From positions 1 to 64,000 of the forward strand of contig CAIVQG010000057.1 of NCBI GenBank assembly GCA_903907985.1: 64,000 nt of DNA, read 5' to 3'. The position numbers and the translations under genes are program-made. The DNA is from an uncultured delta proteobacterium (GTDB taxonomy: Bacteria > Desulfobacterota > Syntrophia > Syntrophales > Smithellaceae). The notes beneath the pieces are model-generated. The model searched no databases and was not told where the DNA came from. It was given only the letters and a program-made list of their open reading frames with translations. Of this stretch, positions 1-10,600 are shown piece by piece (the stretch's first letter is position 1; every line of letters starts with the position of its first letter).

Positions 1-78
<78 letters not shown>

Positions 79-87
79 AATCCTAGA

Positions 88-105
88 AGGAAGATTTCTC
101 TTCCT
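88..105 (-). other. hairpin just upstream of 16S rRNA
   Basis: AGGAAGA (88-94) pairs with TCTTCCT (99-105) around a 4-nt loop, ten bases before the mature 16S 5' end. It may belong to the precursor-processing leader. The 3' partner of a full processing stalk lies outside the window, so the role is inferred. Confidence 0.35.
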
Positions 106-168
106 GTTTCTCGCTGACTACAAAAAAATAATATAGGACCCACAAATCAATTATTTCCCACTATTCAA

Positions 169-182
169 TTTCCAAAGAGCCA
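169..182 (-). promoter_or_regulatory. candidate rrn boxA antitermination site
   Basis: The minus strand reads TGGCTCTTTGGAAATTG here. It resembles rRNA leader boxA elements (core GCTCTTT followed by an A-rich stretch), which load NusB/S10 for antitermination. It lies between the candidate promoters and the 16S 5' end, the expected place. The match is to the core only. Confidence 0.5.
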
Positions 183-200
183 TCTTGAAACGAGCTGTTA

Positions 201-229
201 CAAATAAATCAAACCGATTTTTTTGTCAA
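201..229 (-). promoter_or_regulatory. candidate rrn promoter, proximal
   Basis: On the minus strand a perfect -35 TTGACA (229-224) is followed after 17 bases by TATTTG (206-201), a weak -10. It would drive the leftward 16S gene. The perfect -35 and position support it, but the -10 matches only three bases. Confidence 0.35.
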
Positions 230-379
230 GAACAATTTTCAAAATTCAAAGAATCTTTTATCTTTTATGTTCGGCAAGTAATCATGGTGAGCATCCGATA
301 ACTACGATTTACATCTATCGGCGAACTTGTTGAAAACTTCCACTTACCTTTAAAGAACTTCGTTGCGAACAGAAGAGAG

Positions 380-408
380 CTTCTACCCCCTCTTCGCTTT
401 TGTGTCAA
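380..408 (-). promoter_or_regulatory. candidate rrn promoter, distal
   Basis: On the minus strand TTGACA (408-403) is followed after exactly 17 bases by TAGAAG (385-380), a 4/6 match to TATAAT. With the proximal candidate it would give the tandem promoter layout common for rRNA operons. The rest of 409-783 is A+T-rich and shows no gene that I can support. Confidence 0.4.
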
Positions 409-783
409 GAAAAAATTATAACTAATTTTACTTTATTTACTAAATATGACTTTTCCTTTGTTTTTACAGGCATTTAATAAGCTAAATATTTATGCAAATC
501 AGTTTTAATTTATTAATTTCCAGCTCTCATCTAATAGCAGAAACACATTTATATATAAGGTCGGGACAACAAAGCCATTACCATAAAATATTCCATTAAT
601 TCAGCTACTTGTCTGTTGTTGGTGGCCATAAAAAGATTTTCATCCCGCATACTCCTGCAACCTTCCTTTAAGCGCAAGCTCGACAAATCTTATTCCCGAT
701 AGCAAACTTTTTTGACAGCTACTTACATATCTTCAATGATATCATGCCTTTTCATAAACACAAACACCGATATATCCATCTCA

Positions 784-1275
784 TCAGTCCTCCTCCGGAT
801 GAAGATTGTAAAAGTTCTCTTTGGTCATAACCATATCGGTAAACTCAATACTCTTCCCCTGTATGATATGATTGCTTTCACCAATTGTTGAAAATCCAAG
901 GTTTTTGTATAGTTTTGCAGTCCGATGATTTGTCCTTCTTACAATCAAATGAATTTGATCCAGATTAAACTGCCCTAATCCTGCTTTCAGCGCGGCAATA
1001 GTGACTCTTTTGCCTAAACCTTTGCCCGTCCAGTGCGGGTGGATGGCGATCCGAAATTCTGTTTTTCCCTCTGGCATACTGCCCAGCAGACTGAATCCGA
1101 CAATCTGTTGGTTGAATTTAGCAACGTAGATCCATGTATCAGGACGATGCCAAAATTCGTCAAGCCATCCCTGTTCCCTCATGGCATAATCCATTTGTGC
1201 AAATCCATCATCATAGACAGGCCAATTTTTTATTTCGGCAACATCTTCGGTTTTGATGGGCAACAGATCAATCAT
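784..1275 (-). CDS. GNAT-family N-acetyltransferase
   Basis: This 163-residue protein has the length and layout of a single GNAT domain, which moves an acetyl group from acetyl-CoA to an amine. The acetyl-CoA pyrophosphate loop is visible as HPHWTGKGLGKR (Q/RxxGxG/A type) near residues 75-90, followed by the usual helix. A C-terminal segment (LYKNLGF) matches the last conserved GNAT strand-helix. The start follows an AAGGAT-like ribosome site. It reads the same way as the signalling array to its right but is 315 bases away, so co-transcription is uncertain. The substrate cannot be told from sequence. Confidence 0.85.
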   Translation of the reverse strand: MIDLLPIKTEDVAEIKNWPVYDDGFAQMDYAMREQGWLDEFWHRPDTWIYVAKFNQQIVGFSLLGSMPEGKTEFRIAIHPHWTGKGLGKRVTIAALKAGLGQFNLDQIHLIVRRTNHRTAKLYKNLGFSTIGESNHIIQGKSIEFTDMVMTKENFYNLHPEED

Positions 1276-1590
1276 GTTTTATCCTTATAGACACCAAACG
1301 CGGAGGTTATTTCGCGGAAAAGTCATCCTTGTTTATTAAGAACAATGCGGCGACTGATACCACCGGTATTTTCTTTTTGCAGGTTTTTAATAATCGGAGT
1401 CGTCTCCAGGTTCCTCAACGAACGTATTATGAGTGTCAAACTGAATACGAAAACACGAAAAAAACGGCAGCATAACAGCATGCTGGGCAATAGAATATCT
1501 ATGCTTTTTCACATGACAGCGGAAGTAATTATTTGGGGCAACGGGCTCCGACACAAACATATCGGAAGCATCTCTCTATTTTCCCGTTAC
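1276..1590. other. intergenic, no gene seen
   Basis: This 315-base gap lies between the GNAT gene and the end of the leftward signalling array. Plus-strand frames extending from it run antisense into the downstream kinase and show no family features. I see no convincing terminator or RNA. Confidence 0.4.
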
Positions 1591-3150
1591 TTAAGTACGC
1601 GGCAGCGTAATGATAATGTCAGTCTCATTTTTGCTGTCGGACGTCGACATTTCGATTTTGCCCAGTTGCGCCTCGGTCAGCAACTTGGCGGAATAGGTTC
1701 CAATGCCAGTGCCCCCTTTCTTGCCACGAGTGGCATACTTGTCAAAGAAACTTCCGCGAATATCGGCCGGCACAGTTCCTTTGTTCCGAATACAAATTTT
1801 CAGCGGATTTTCATCAAAACACTTGATGCTAACGGCAGTATCTTCCGGAGAGGCTTCGCAGGCATTTTTGATCAGATTGCTGAAAATCGAATAGCAGAGC
1901 ATAGGATCACCCTGGGCCCGAACCGGCTCATCTGCTTCCTTGAAATTCGCTTCAACATCGATCTTGATGCGTTTCCCGGAAAAAGCGGCCTCGGAAATTT
2001 TAGCTATCCGCAACAAAATTTCTTTGATCACTACTGGCTGGGGATTAAACTGGAAGCTGCCCGTTTCGATCTTGAAGAGCTCTGACGACAGATTGATAAT
2101 ATTCACGGCCTGAAATGCTGTATCTTCCAGAACACGCAGCTGCTCGATCTGGTTCTTGCCCAGCGTACTGTCGGATGCCAAATTTTGCGCAATGCCGATC
2201 ATACCTGCCAGAGGTCCTTTAATGTCGTGACGGACAATATGTTCAACCTCTTCCTGCAATTTTGCCTTCTCAATCATTGAATCACAATCATCCTGCAATC
2301 GCCGGTATAGCTCGACATAGCTCATAAAATTGCGTACACGCAACTTGAGCACATCAGGATCGATAGGTTTTGTGACAAAATCAATGGCGCCCAATCCGAG
2401 TCCTTTGAGAAAGGCTTCTTCACTGGTCATGGCAGTCACGAAGATTACGGGGATATGTTCGGAATTGGGGTGTTCGCGCATGCGCTGAAACACTTCGAAT
2501 CCATCCATGCCGGGCATCATGATATCCAGCAAAACCAGATCCGGCTGCTTATCCGACTGTACTATATCCAGCGCTTTCTGGCCGTTATTGGCAACCAGCA
2601 CCGTATAGTCATCCTCGAACAGATCGGCGATCATATGCAGGTTATCCGGTGTATCATCAACCACCAAAATACTGGGGCGTGATAATTCCCTGGGCTGGGG
2701 TACAATCGGTTTAACTGCAGAATCAGAAGAGGCTTTTTCCCTGCTTCTTACTATTGCTCTATTCTTCGACTTTAGTGCCCTGCTTATCCTCTCCTCCAGT
2801 CTCTCCAGAGTATAGGGTTTGATAAGCATGTCACTGACACCGCCATAGGCGGCTTCCTCAATCTGTTCACGCTTGGCTTCGGCCGTAATCATGATAAATG
2901 GCAAATGCGACAGTTCATCGTCCGAGCGCACCGCTTTGAGCAATTCGATACCTGTCATCACCGGCATGTTCCAGTCCGACAAAACACAATGGACCTTATG
3001 CTGCTTAAGTATCCCCAAAGCTTCAGCCCCGTTGCCCGCTTTTAGAACATTGGAGACGCCAACTCCAAAAGAGCGAATATGTTTGGCAACAATATTACGC
3101 ATGGACTCAAAATCATCCACGACGAGAAAGATAGTTTCCTTGGGAATCAT
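1591..3150 (-). CDS. REC-REC-histidine kinase (hybrid response regulator/kinase)
   Basis: This soluble 519-residue protein starts with two receiver domains. The first (about 6-128) has the acidic pair D12/D13 and phospho-acceptor D59 in LSDWNMP. The second (about 158-280) carries VVDDTPDN and LLDIMMPGMDG. A HisKA-like helix follows, with its candidate phospho-histidine in RHDIKGPL (near 310), then an HATPase domain with an N-box (NLIKNACEAS) and a G2 box (GGTGIGTYSAKLL). The G1 box is degenerate. A strong AAGGAGG site precedes the ATG. It is the last gene of the seven-gene array, so it probably receives phosphate from the upstream kinases and may relay it. No membrane segment is present. Confidence 0.9.
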   Translation of the reverse strand: MIPKETIFLVVDDFESMRNIVAKHIRSFGVGVSNVLKAGNGAEALGILKQHKVHCVLSDWNMPVMTGIELLKAVRSDDELSHLPFIMITAEAKREQIEEAAYGGVSDMLIKPYTLERLEERISRALKSKNRAIVRSREKASSDSAVKPIVPQPRELSRPSILVVDDTPDNLHMIADLFEDDYTVLVANNGQKALDIVQSDKQPDLVLLDIMMPGMDGFEVFQRMREHPNSEHIPVIFVTAMTSEEAFLKGLGLGAIDFVTKPIDPDVLKLRVRNFMSYVELYRRLQDDCDSMIEKAKLQEEVEHIVRHDIKGPLAGMIGIAQNLASDSTLGKNQIEQLRVLEDTAFQAVNIINLSSELFKIETGSFQFNPQPVVIKEILLRIAKISEAAFSGKRIKIDVEANFKEADEPVRAQGDPMLCYSIFSNLIKNACEASPEDTAVSIKCFDENPLKICIRNKGTVPADIRGSFFDKYATRGKKGGTGIGTYSAKLLTEAQLGKIEMSTSDSKNETDIIITLPRT

Positions 3151-3223
3151 GCTTTTTCCTCCTTGAATACTTCCTGTATCAGTCAGTATGGTTTATACTT
3201 GAATTAGGCCGTGAGTTTCACCT

Positions 3224-4345
3224 TTACTTAAGATCATGTTCGGTGTCTTCATGTGATTTTACTATCTCTACAAAGGCATCGGCGATTTCCATAAATGCGT
3301 CAACCATGTCGGGGTCAAAATGAGTTCCTTTACTCTGGACGATAATCTCGACAGCTTTAGCATGCGGCATACCTTCTTTATAGACCCGGCGGCAGACGAG
3401 GGCGTCATATACATCCGCGATGGCCATCAGGCGTCCCGAAATGGGAATGTCATCGCCCGACAATCCTTGCGGATATCCACTGCCGTCCCACTTCTCCTGG
3501 TGCGTATAGGCAATTTCCTTGGCAAATAAAAGGAAAGGCAACTCCAATCCCAGCCGGCGTTCAGCAGCAATGATTGCATCACGGCCGAGTGCACAATGGG
3601 TTTTCATAATTTCAAATTCTTCCGGTGTGTAACGACCCGGTTTGAGAAGAATATTATCAGGAATGCCGACTTTGCCGATGTCGTGCAACGGCGCTGATTT
3701 GAATAGCAGATCAATGGTCTTGTCATTGTCGAGAAAATAACTGAAGCGGGGGTGGCGACGGAGCTTTTCGGCCAGCGCCTTCAAATAAAACTGGGTGCGA
3801 CGAATATGATTGCCGGTATCATTGTCGCGTGTTTCCGCGAGCGATGCCATGGCCAGGATGGTGGCTTCCTGCACCGCAACAACTTCCTGCGTGCGTTTCT
3901 GTACCTCGTCTTCGAGAAACTCGTTTTTATCCCGGAGATAATCTCGTACCTTCTTCAATTCCAGATGCGTTTTAACGCGGGCCAACACCACAGGCGGACT
4001 GATCGGCTTGGTGATATAATCCACTGCGCCCAGAGAAAACCCCTTCATCTCATCGGCAATTTCTGATTTGGCGGTGAGAAAGATTACCGGAATATCCCGG
4101 GTTGTTGAGTCAGCCTTTAAATGCCGGCAGGCCTCATAACCATCCATTACGGGCATCATAATGTCGAGCAGAATTATATCAGGTGGATTAGCGGAAAAGG
4201 CGATCTTGAGTGCCTTTTCACCGTTGTTGGCAATCTTTACCCGGTAATCTTCTTCCAGCAGATCGCTCATCAGAGAAAGATTATCCGGCGTATCGTCCAC
4301 CACCAGTACTGTTGGTTTCACTAATAATCCATCCGTATCGTCCAT
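3224..4345 (-). CDS. response regulator with HD-GYP phosphodiesterase output (RpfG-like)
   Basis: This 373-residue protein has an N-terminal receiver (about 10-130; VVDDTPDN, LLDIMMPVMDG, K in TKPISPP) joined by a helix to an HD-GYP domain (about 155-350). The HD motif is in LHDIGKVGIPD and the GYP motif in WDGSGYPQGL, with the following DVYDAL segment. HD-GYP domains hydrolyse cyclic di-GMP, so this is the one clear effector output of the array. It lies 10 bases after the 913-residue kinase gene, indicating co-transcription. Phosphorylation of the receiver presumably controls the activity, with motility or surface behaviour as a plausible target. Confidence 0.93.
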   Translation of the reverse strand: MDDTDGLLVKPTVLVVDDTPDNLSLMSDLLEEDYRVKIANNGEKALKIAFSANPPDIILLDIMMPVMDGYEACRHLKADSTTRDIPVIFLTAKSEIADEMKGFSLGAVDYITKPISPPVVLARVKTHLELKKVRDYLRDKNEFLEDEVQKRTQEVVAVQEATILAMASLAETRDNDTGNHIRRTQFYLKALAEKLRRHPRFSYFLDNDKTIDLLFKSAPLHDIGKVGIPDNILLKPGRYTPEEFEIMKTHCALGRDAIIAAERRLGLELPFLLFAKEIAYTHQEKWDGSGYPQGLSGDDIPISGRLMAIADVYDALVCRRVYKEGMPHAKAVEIIVQSKGTHFDPDMVDAFMEIADAFVEIVKSHEDTEHDLK

Positions 4346-4355
4346 TTTGGCCTCC

Positions 4356-7097
4356 TCATAATTGAATTTTCAGATCAGACGATCCCTGTTTTAATATCTC
4401 CAGTGCTTTTTCGAAATCAAACTGATTAACGGCATTCTCGAATGGCCGGAAATACTTTGCCCCCAGAAAGCCGCTCAATAAGCTTTGTTCTTCTTTGAGA
4501 ATTTTTACCGCCTTGCTGTCATCGTTTGCCAGCAGCTCTGCCAGTTTATGGCAGACTTCAGTAGCCTTGACAAGATCAACCTGACCTGTTTCCACAACAT
4601 CGGCTTTTGCCGGCAAAGCTTCCTGCAGAAGAGCGATTAGCTTTGTATGCGCCTCGGTAAAAGGGGCAAGCATCGCTTCAATATTGGCAGCGGATTGCTT
4701 TTCCTTGATCGCCTTTTCAATGTCCGCCGCCATCATTTGCAGCTCCGTGGCGCCGATGTTCCCACTAACCCCCTTGGCTGTATGGGCCAGTCGTTCCGCT
4801 GTTGCGTAATCTTCCGCATCCAGGCTCTGGCGGATTTGAACCGGGGCCTGCCCTTGGTTTTCGATGTACTTTCTGAGCATGTCGAGGTAAAAGGCTTTCT
4901 TACCCATCACCCGTTTTAATCCCAGGACTGTGTCCAGGCCCGGAATGTCCGGCATTCCGTCCAGCGCTGGTTTCAGCTTTTCTGATTCCACTGAAGGCGT
5001 TGCTGCTGATTCCGGAACCATCCCGTTCTGGCGAGGTTTAATCCACTTCAATAACTTGCCGAACAGATCATCGGGATCAATCGGTTTGCCGATATGATCC
5101 TGCATGCCTGCTTCCCGGCATTTTTCAATGTCCGCTTCCATGACGTTCGCCGTCATGGCGATGATGGGCAAATCAGCAAAACGCTTATTTTTCCGGATTG
5201 CACGGGTGGCCGTAACGCCGTCCATGACGGGCATCTGCATATCCATGAGCACAATGTCATAGGGCTGTTTCTCCAGCAGCTCTATTGCCCTTTGGCCATT
5301 TTCCGCCACATCCACTTTGACCCCGGCCTCGGTGAGCAGTTCGACGGCGAGTTGCTGATTGAATTCATTATCCTCTGCAAGTAAAACAGAAGACCCCTTG
5401 ATGGCATTGATATTTTCCATCAGAGGCGTCGCCTGATGATCCTTATCACTCTTTTCTTCACTGCGTCCACCCAGAACCTGGATCAGGGTGTCGAACATCG
5501 TCGAGGCGCTCACCGGCTTAATAAGGACATCTTCCAGTCCGGCCAGCGCTGCTTCTTTTAATACTTCTTCGCGGCCATAAGCCGTAACCATTACCATGTG
5601 TGGGAGAGTATTTACCGGCAGCTCCCTTATGGCTTTGGCCGTTTCAATGCCGTCCATAACCGGCATTTTCCAGTCAAGCAAGATGACATCATAGGGATTC
5701 TTGTTTTCAGCAGCGGCAAAAATCTCTTCTAACGCCGCCTTGCCAGAAGCAACATCTTTCACCGCGAAGGTCATGTCGGTCAGCATATCGGTAAGGACAA
5801 TGCGGCTCATCTCGTTGTCGTCCACCACCAAAATCCGCCGCCCCCGCAGGTCCGGCTCCGGCGTAAATACCTTTGCTTTGGCAATGCCCTTGCCCAGACG
5901 CGCCGTAAACCAGAAGGTACTGCCTTTGCCGTATTCGCTCTCCACTCCCACGTCGCCCCCCATGAGGTTGGCAAGCTTCTTGGAGATGGCCAGCCCCAGG
6001 CCTGTACCGCCGTACTTCCGGGACGTGGAGGTGTCGGCTTGCTGGAACGACTGGAACAACTTGCCGATCTGTTCTTCAGTCAGCCCGATGCCCGTGTCTT
6101 TTACAGCAAAACGGAGCAGGCAGTCATTGTCTGTCTCTTCAACTACTCTGGCGGATATGACAATCTCGCCTTGCTCGGTGAACTTAACGGCGTTATTGGC
6201 ATAATTGACCAGGATTTGTCCCAGCCTCAGCTGGTCGCCCACGAGACGATTGGGAGTTCCTTTCTCGATGTTGAATATCAGTTCCAACATTTTGGCGCTT
6301 GTTTTCTCTGAAATGAGGTTGGAAACATTCTCCATCACCTTTTCCAGCCCAAATTCCGTATGCTCCACCGACAGTTTGCCGGCCTCTATCTTTGAGAAAT
6401 CCAGGATATCGTTGATAATACCCAGGAGATGCTGACCCGACTGCTGGATTTTACTGAGGTAGTCGCGCTGCTTGCGGTTTAATTCTGTCTTCATCGCCAG
6501 GCTGGAAAACCCGATGATGGCGTTCATAGGGGTACGGATTTCATGGCTCATGTTGGCCAGAAAGTCTGCCTTGGTTTTGGCCGCAGAGTCAGCTTCCTGT
6601 CTGGCCACATCAAGATCCTCCAGGAGATTTAACATCGCCTTCCTGGCTTTGTCCATCTCTCCGATTTGATCCTGTAACTCATCCGTTGTTTTTTTTCGTT
6701 CCTGAAAGGAATTATGCAGCTGTTCGGTCATGCTGTTGAAGGCCTCGGAAAACTCACCCATAAAGCTGACTTGCTGACTGAAATCACCGGCGGCTACCTG
6801 TTTGGTGATCCAGGTCAGGTTTCTCAGGCTGGCATTTAGCGCTTTGAGCGACTGGAAGATGATCATGTTGTTTCCCCGCGGCGGCTCAACATTAATCTCC
6901 CCCCGTCCCAGATGATAGACAAACTCGGTCATCTCATTATATTGGGCAACGAAATTGTTGATGTAACCGACGGCCTGTCGGATTTCATTTTCGGGATAGT
7001 CAGCAGGCAGCTGGATCGGCAAAGGCTTTTTGCCTTTGCCGATTGCGTAGAAGACTTCCGTGATTTTGTCTATTTCGCTTTCATTGATCTGAATCAT
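4356..7097 (-). CDS. cytoplasmic hybrid histidine kinase (HAMP-like, HisKA, HATPase, REC, REC, Hpt)
   Basis: This 913-residue kinase has no signal peptide or membrane helix. An N-terminal helical region with a HAMP-like segment (about 90-140) leads to HisKA ([15 protein letters not shown], near 180-195), HATPase (N-box [22 protein letters not shown]), a receiver with [11 protein letters not shown], a second receiver with [11 protein letters not shown], and a C-terminal Hpt domain whose histidine is in LAHTAKG. The H-D-H series needed for a phosphorelay is thus in one chain. Its catalytic core is very close to that of the 1253-residue kinase in the same array. It lacks an obvious sensor and sits 12 bases after the V4R gene, so V4R is a likely partner. 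Confidence 0.93.
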   Translation of the reverse strand: MIQINESEIDKITEVFYAIGKGKKPLPIQLPADYPENEIRQAVGYINNFVAQYNEMTEFVYHLGRGEINVEPPRGNNMIIFQSLKALNASLRNLTWITKQVAAGDFSQQVSFMGEFSEAFNSMTEQLHNSFQERKKTTDELQDQIGEMDKARKAMLNLLEDLDVARQEADSAAKTKADFLANMSHEIRTPMNAIIGFSSLAMKTELNRKQRDYLSKIQQSGQHLLGIINDILDFSKIEAGKLSVEHTEFGLEKVMENVSNLISEKTSAKMLELIFNIEKGTPNRLVGDQLRLGQILVNYANNAVKFTEQGEIVISARVVEETDNDCLLRFAVKDTGIGLTEEQIGKLFQSFQQADTSTSRKYGGTGLGLAISKKLANLMGGDVGVESEYGKGSTFWFTARLGKGIAKAKVFTPEPDLRGRRILVVDDNEMSRIVLTDMLTDMTFAVKDVASGKAALEEIFAAAENKNPYDVILLDWKMPVMDGIETAKAIRELPVNTLPHMVMVTAYGREEVLKEAALAGLEDVLIKPVSASTMFDTLIQVLGGRSEEKSDKDHQATPLMENINAIKGSSVLLAEDNEFNQQLAVELLTEAGVKVDVAENGQRAIELLEKQPYDIVLMDMQMPVMDGVTATRAIRKNKRFADLPIIAMTANVMEADIEKCREAGMQDHIGKPIDPDDLFGKLLKWIKPRQNGMVPESAATPSVESEKLKPALDGMPDIPGLDTVLGLKRVMGKKAFYLDMLRKYIENQGQAPVQIRQSLDAEDYATAERLAHTAKGVSGNIGATELQMMAADIEKAIKEKQSAANIEAMLAPFTEAHTKLIALLQEALPAKADVVETGQVDLVKATEVCHKLAELLANDDSKAVKILKEEQSLLSGFLGAKYFRPFENAVNQFDFEKALEILKQGSSDLKIQL

Positions 7098-7109
7098 TTA
7101 ATTGTATCC

Positions 7110-7637
7110 TTAAGCGTCCGGTTTGACGTCAAAACGGCACACCCTGTCACCAGAGCACCAGCAATCGACCTCTTTGACGGAGAATTTTTTCCCGGAAAAC
7201 CCAAACAACAGGCCGCTGATGAATCCTTCATCATAGGTGCAGATAGTTTCATCGGAGACCGGCAGACCCGAACAATCCAGATCCTCCGCCACGGTCAGCG
7301 TGAATTCCATTTTCTCCATATCAGATTTTTCGACTCTCAGGATGCCGATCTTCAGAGCAGATAGAACATCCTGCAATTCCTTCACAAAGGCGGCGAAATC
7401 GGTTTTCTGGGTAATGACATTCTTAAATAATTCCCGACCAGCCAGCTCTCCGGCCTTATAGTAAATCCGCTCGGCTGTTGCCGTGTCGAATTCCTGAATA
7501 ATCACATCCCGGAGCGTAAACTGCATGAGACGATAGACAGCCACATCCATGGTGTTGCCGAGATTGGGACGTCCCTGTTTAATATCTCCGATCATACTCC
7601 AATCAAACATCGAAGCGTCTCTTTCTTCTTTGAACAT
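7110..7637 (-). CDS. V4R (4-vinyl reductase-type) domain protein
   Basis: This 175-residue protein has the C-terminal signature of the V4R family: an EVDCWCSGDRVCRFDV segment resembling the usual acidic/aromatic/Cys run of these small-molecule-binding domains. V4R domains occur in bacteriochlorophyll-pathway proteins and as ligand-binding modules in regulators such as the XylR/DmpR N-terminus. Here it is free-standing, with no helix-turn-helix. A TAAGGAGG site just upstream supports the start at 7637. It lies 12 bases before the sensor-less 913-residue kinase, so a role as its ligand-sensing partner is inferred. The ligand is unknown. Confidence 0.82.
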   Translation of the reverse strand: MFKEERDASMFDWSMIGDIKQGRPNLGNTMDVAVYRLMQFTLRDVIIQEFDTATAERIYYKAGELAGRELFKNVITQKTDFAAFVKELQDVLSALKIGILRVEKSDMEKMEFTLTVAEDLDCSGLPVSDETICTYDEGFISGLLFGFSGKKFSVKEVDCWCSGDRVCRFDVKPDA

Positions 7638-7695
7638 AACATCCTCCTTAAGTTGAATGATTCTGTTATTGCCACGTTTATCCCATTTGTCCGGG

Positions 7696-10600
7696 CTATT
7701 CTACGATTTTATACTTTTTCTCCCGGCCCGTTTTCTCCAGCAGGCTGTTGATTTCCTCCTTGAGTTGAATCATTTTTCCCTCGCGGTTGATTGTCAGACG
7801 ACTGAACCGCTCCAGTTCCTCCATTCGTTCCTTAAGTTCTTTTTCCGCTTGTTTGCGTTCTGTAATATCTTCCAGTGTACAGACGATACCCTGCGAAATG
7901 TCCTGAGCATCCAAAGCGCGGACTCTGAAGAGGCACCAGAACAAGCTTCCGTCTTTGCGCGGCAACAGTTGTTCACGCTGATGAATCGGCTTTGTCTTCA
8001 GGTCCTCGTAAGTGTTCGCGCCAATTCCTGAATACTCTTCGTCACTGCTATACCAGATGCGTGTGGTCTGACCAACCATTTCATCCAAAGTTCGGCCGAA
8101 CAATTCTCCTAGTTTCGCATTGCCTCGAAGAATGATACGATCCTTAACGAAGGCAATGCCGAGAGTTAGCGATTCGAATATGGCCACCTGTTCCTGGCCC
8201 GCCAGCTTCAATGCCTCTGTACGCTCCTGGACAAGCAACTCCAGATTATCCTTGTATCGTTCCAGCTCTGTACGGGCATCGTTGGCATCCTCAGCCAGAC
8301 TCATGGCTGAGGTACGTTCACGTTTTATCATTTCTATTTGCTTGGCTATGGATGTTTCTGCCTGCTTGGCCCGGTTGCGTTCCATGGACATGGCAGCTAC
8401 TGTCTGCGCTACTCCCACGAGGAATCCCAATACAGGCTCGAGCTTATTTTCGGCGACAACCGGAACATCTCTGATAGCCGCAAGGTATTGGTCTACATCC
8501 AGACCGCATTCCTCGGCCTGAAGCCTGAAATAATCCATGTCCGGGGGACTGGTGAAAAACTGCCCCACAAAGGTATTAGCAATATGTTTCCCTTCAACGA
8601 TGATAGGCGAGGCGGCGTCAGTTAGACCATTTTTGCATCGGTAAACAGAAAAAAGTTTGCCTTCGTTCAGATTCAAGGCAAGTTCGGTGTCGCTTTCAAT
8701 ACAACGGGCGCATGTTTTTTCATTGACACGGTGGAAATCGGTGCAGGCACGTTGCCAGCGCGCCGACGCCAGCACCCTGCCTTGCAGGTCAATAATGGCG
8801 GAGGCAATACCCACCGAATCGCAAAAATCCTCCAGCAGACGCTGAAACTTATCCACGTTAAGCATTTCGGCAATAGCCTGGGCGGGGATTTCTGCCTGAT
8901 CGATTCCGTTCATGAATGACTGTGGCTGAATGAGATCATCGCTATCTTCCGTAATCTCTTGTTCCTGATAAATTGGCTTGCCGTCAGCCTTTACAGCTAT
9001 TTCATTAACCTGCTTCTTCAGCTCTATGATCCTACTTTCCCGGCCTAAGGACAGACGGTTGAATCTTTCAATTTCCAGCAGCTTGACCTTTAATTCTTCC
9101 TGGGCTCGCTCTGCCTCCTGCCTGGCCTGCTCGGCGCGAATTGCCGCCTCTTCTGCTCGCGCTGCAGCCTCTTCGGCAACTTCTTTTCCCACCTTCAGAG
9201 CGTCGGCCCGCTTGCGCTCGGTAATGTCGCGTACGGTGCCCACGGCAAACCAATCTTTGCCCAACTGAAAGGGCGACAGATTGACCTCCACCGGAAAAGT
9301 CTCACCCATCCGGTTGATGGCGGTGGTCTCAATTGCGGAACCAAAAAGGACACCTTGTCCACTTTGGGCAAACTGACTCATTCCTGACTGGGCCTTCTCT
9401 CTCATCTCGGGCGGCACAGCCATTTGGTGGAAATCTTTGCCCATAGCTTCGGCCGCAGTATAGCCGAACAGCATTTCCGCTGCCCGGTTCCAGAAAAGCA
9501 CCTTGCCCTGACCATCGATCATCACCAGGGCGTCATTTATCGCCTCGCTCATTGCCTTGATCTTGTGGACGTTGGATTCAGCTTCCCTTTTGGCTACTTC
9601 AATATCATCGAGGATGTTCAACATCGCCTTCCGGGATTGGCCCAACTCCGCAAGCTGGACCTGACTTTTTGCCAGAAGTTCCTGGGTCGTTGTATTCCGC
9701 CGGTTGATTTCAAGATTCAAAGCCACCATCGGCATGAGCTCTTCAAGAAGCGCTCGCTGTTCGGCTGTGAATGGCTGCAAAGCGCCAAGTTCGATCACAG
9801 CGAGAACATGATCCTGTTCTAAAACTGGTAGCAAGAGGATCTCCCGGGGAGAAAATTGCCCGCCGCCCCAGGTAATCCGGATGTTACTATCCTGGAAATT
9901 GTTGATACTGAGGGTTTTCTTTTCCTTGGCGCACTGCCCGACAAGTCCCTGGCCGATTACGAACTGGCGGCTTCCTGCTTCCGTATCCATCCATCCGTAC
10001 CCGCCCACGGCTCGCAGCAGCCCTTTTTGTTCATCCATATAATAGAAGACACCGTAGACTGCACCCATCATTGGCGCAGTCTGAGACATAAAAGTGCGGG
10101 TCAACTCTTCAAAATTTCTTGCCTGCTGCAAATCGACGGCTATCCGGGAGAGCTTCGCTTTGATTTCACTGCGAAGTTCCAGCATTCGTGAATTTTCTTG
10201 GAGCTGCTCCTGGATCATCTCACGCTGCCGGATGACTTTGCGTAAACTCCGGTTCCAGATAATCACCACGATAATTATTATGAACAACACCAAAGCAATG
10301 GGTCCGTAAATCTTCCAGTTAATACCCGGTTGGTATTCTACGGTGAGCCAACGGCCGGTAATTGCAGCTCTCTCCTGTTTTGACAAGCTTGCCAAAGCCT
10401 TATCAAGAGCCGATGCCAGGAGCGGCCAGTCTTTGCGGACGCCAAAGGCCATTTCATAGTTATAGGGGGTCTGGGCGGCGATTTTGAGGTTGTTCAAACC
10501 GAGCTTGTCGATGTTATAGGATACGATTGCCATGTGTTCAATGTACACATCAATATTGCCGGAGGAAAGCTCGACAAGGGCAGTGCGGACGTCAGGTAGC

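Noticed and set aside
1345-2085. 246-residue plus-strand open frame
   Set aside because: It runs antisense to the REC-REC-kinase gene, has no family features or ribosome site, and is explained by codon bias of the real gene.
5701-6204. Plus-strand frames opposite the hybrid kinase cores (also 11870-12373)
   Set aside because: They are mirror images of each other only because the underlying kinase cores are duplicated; they have no protein-like features.
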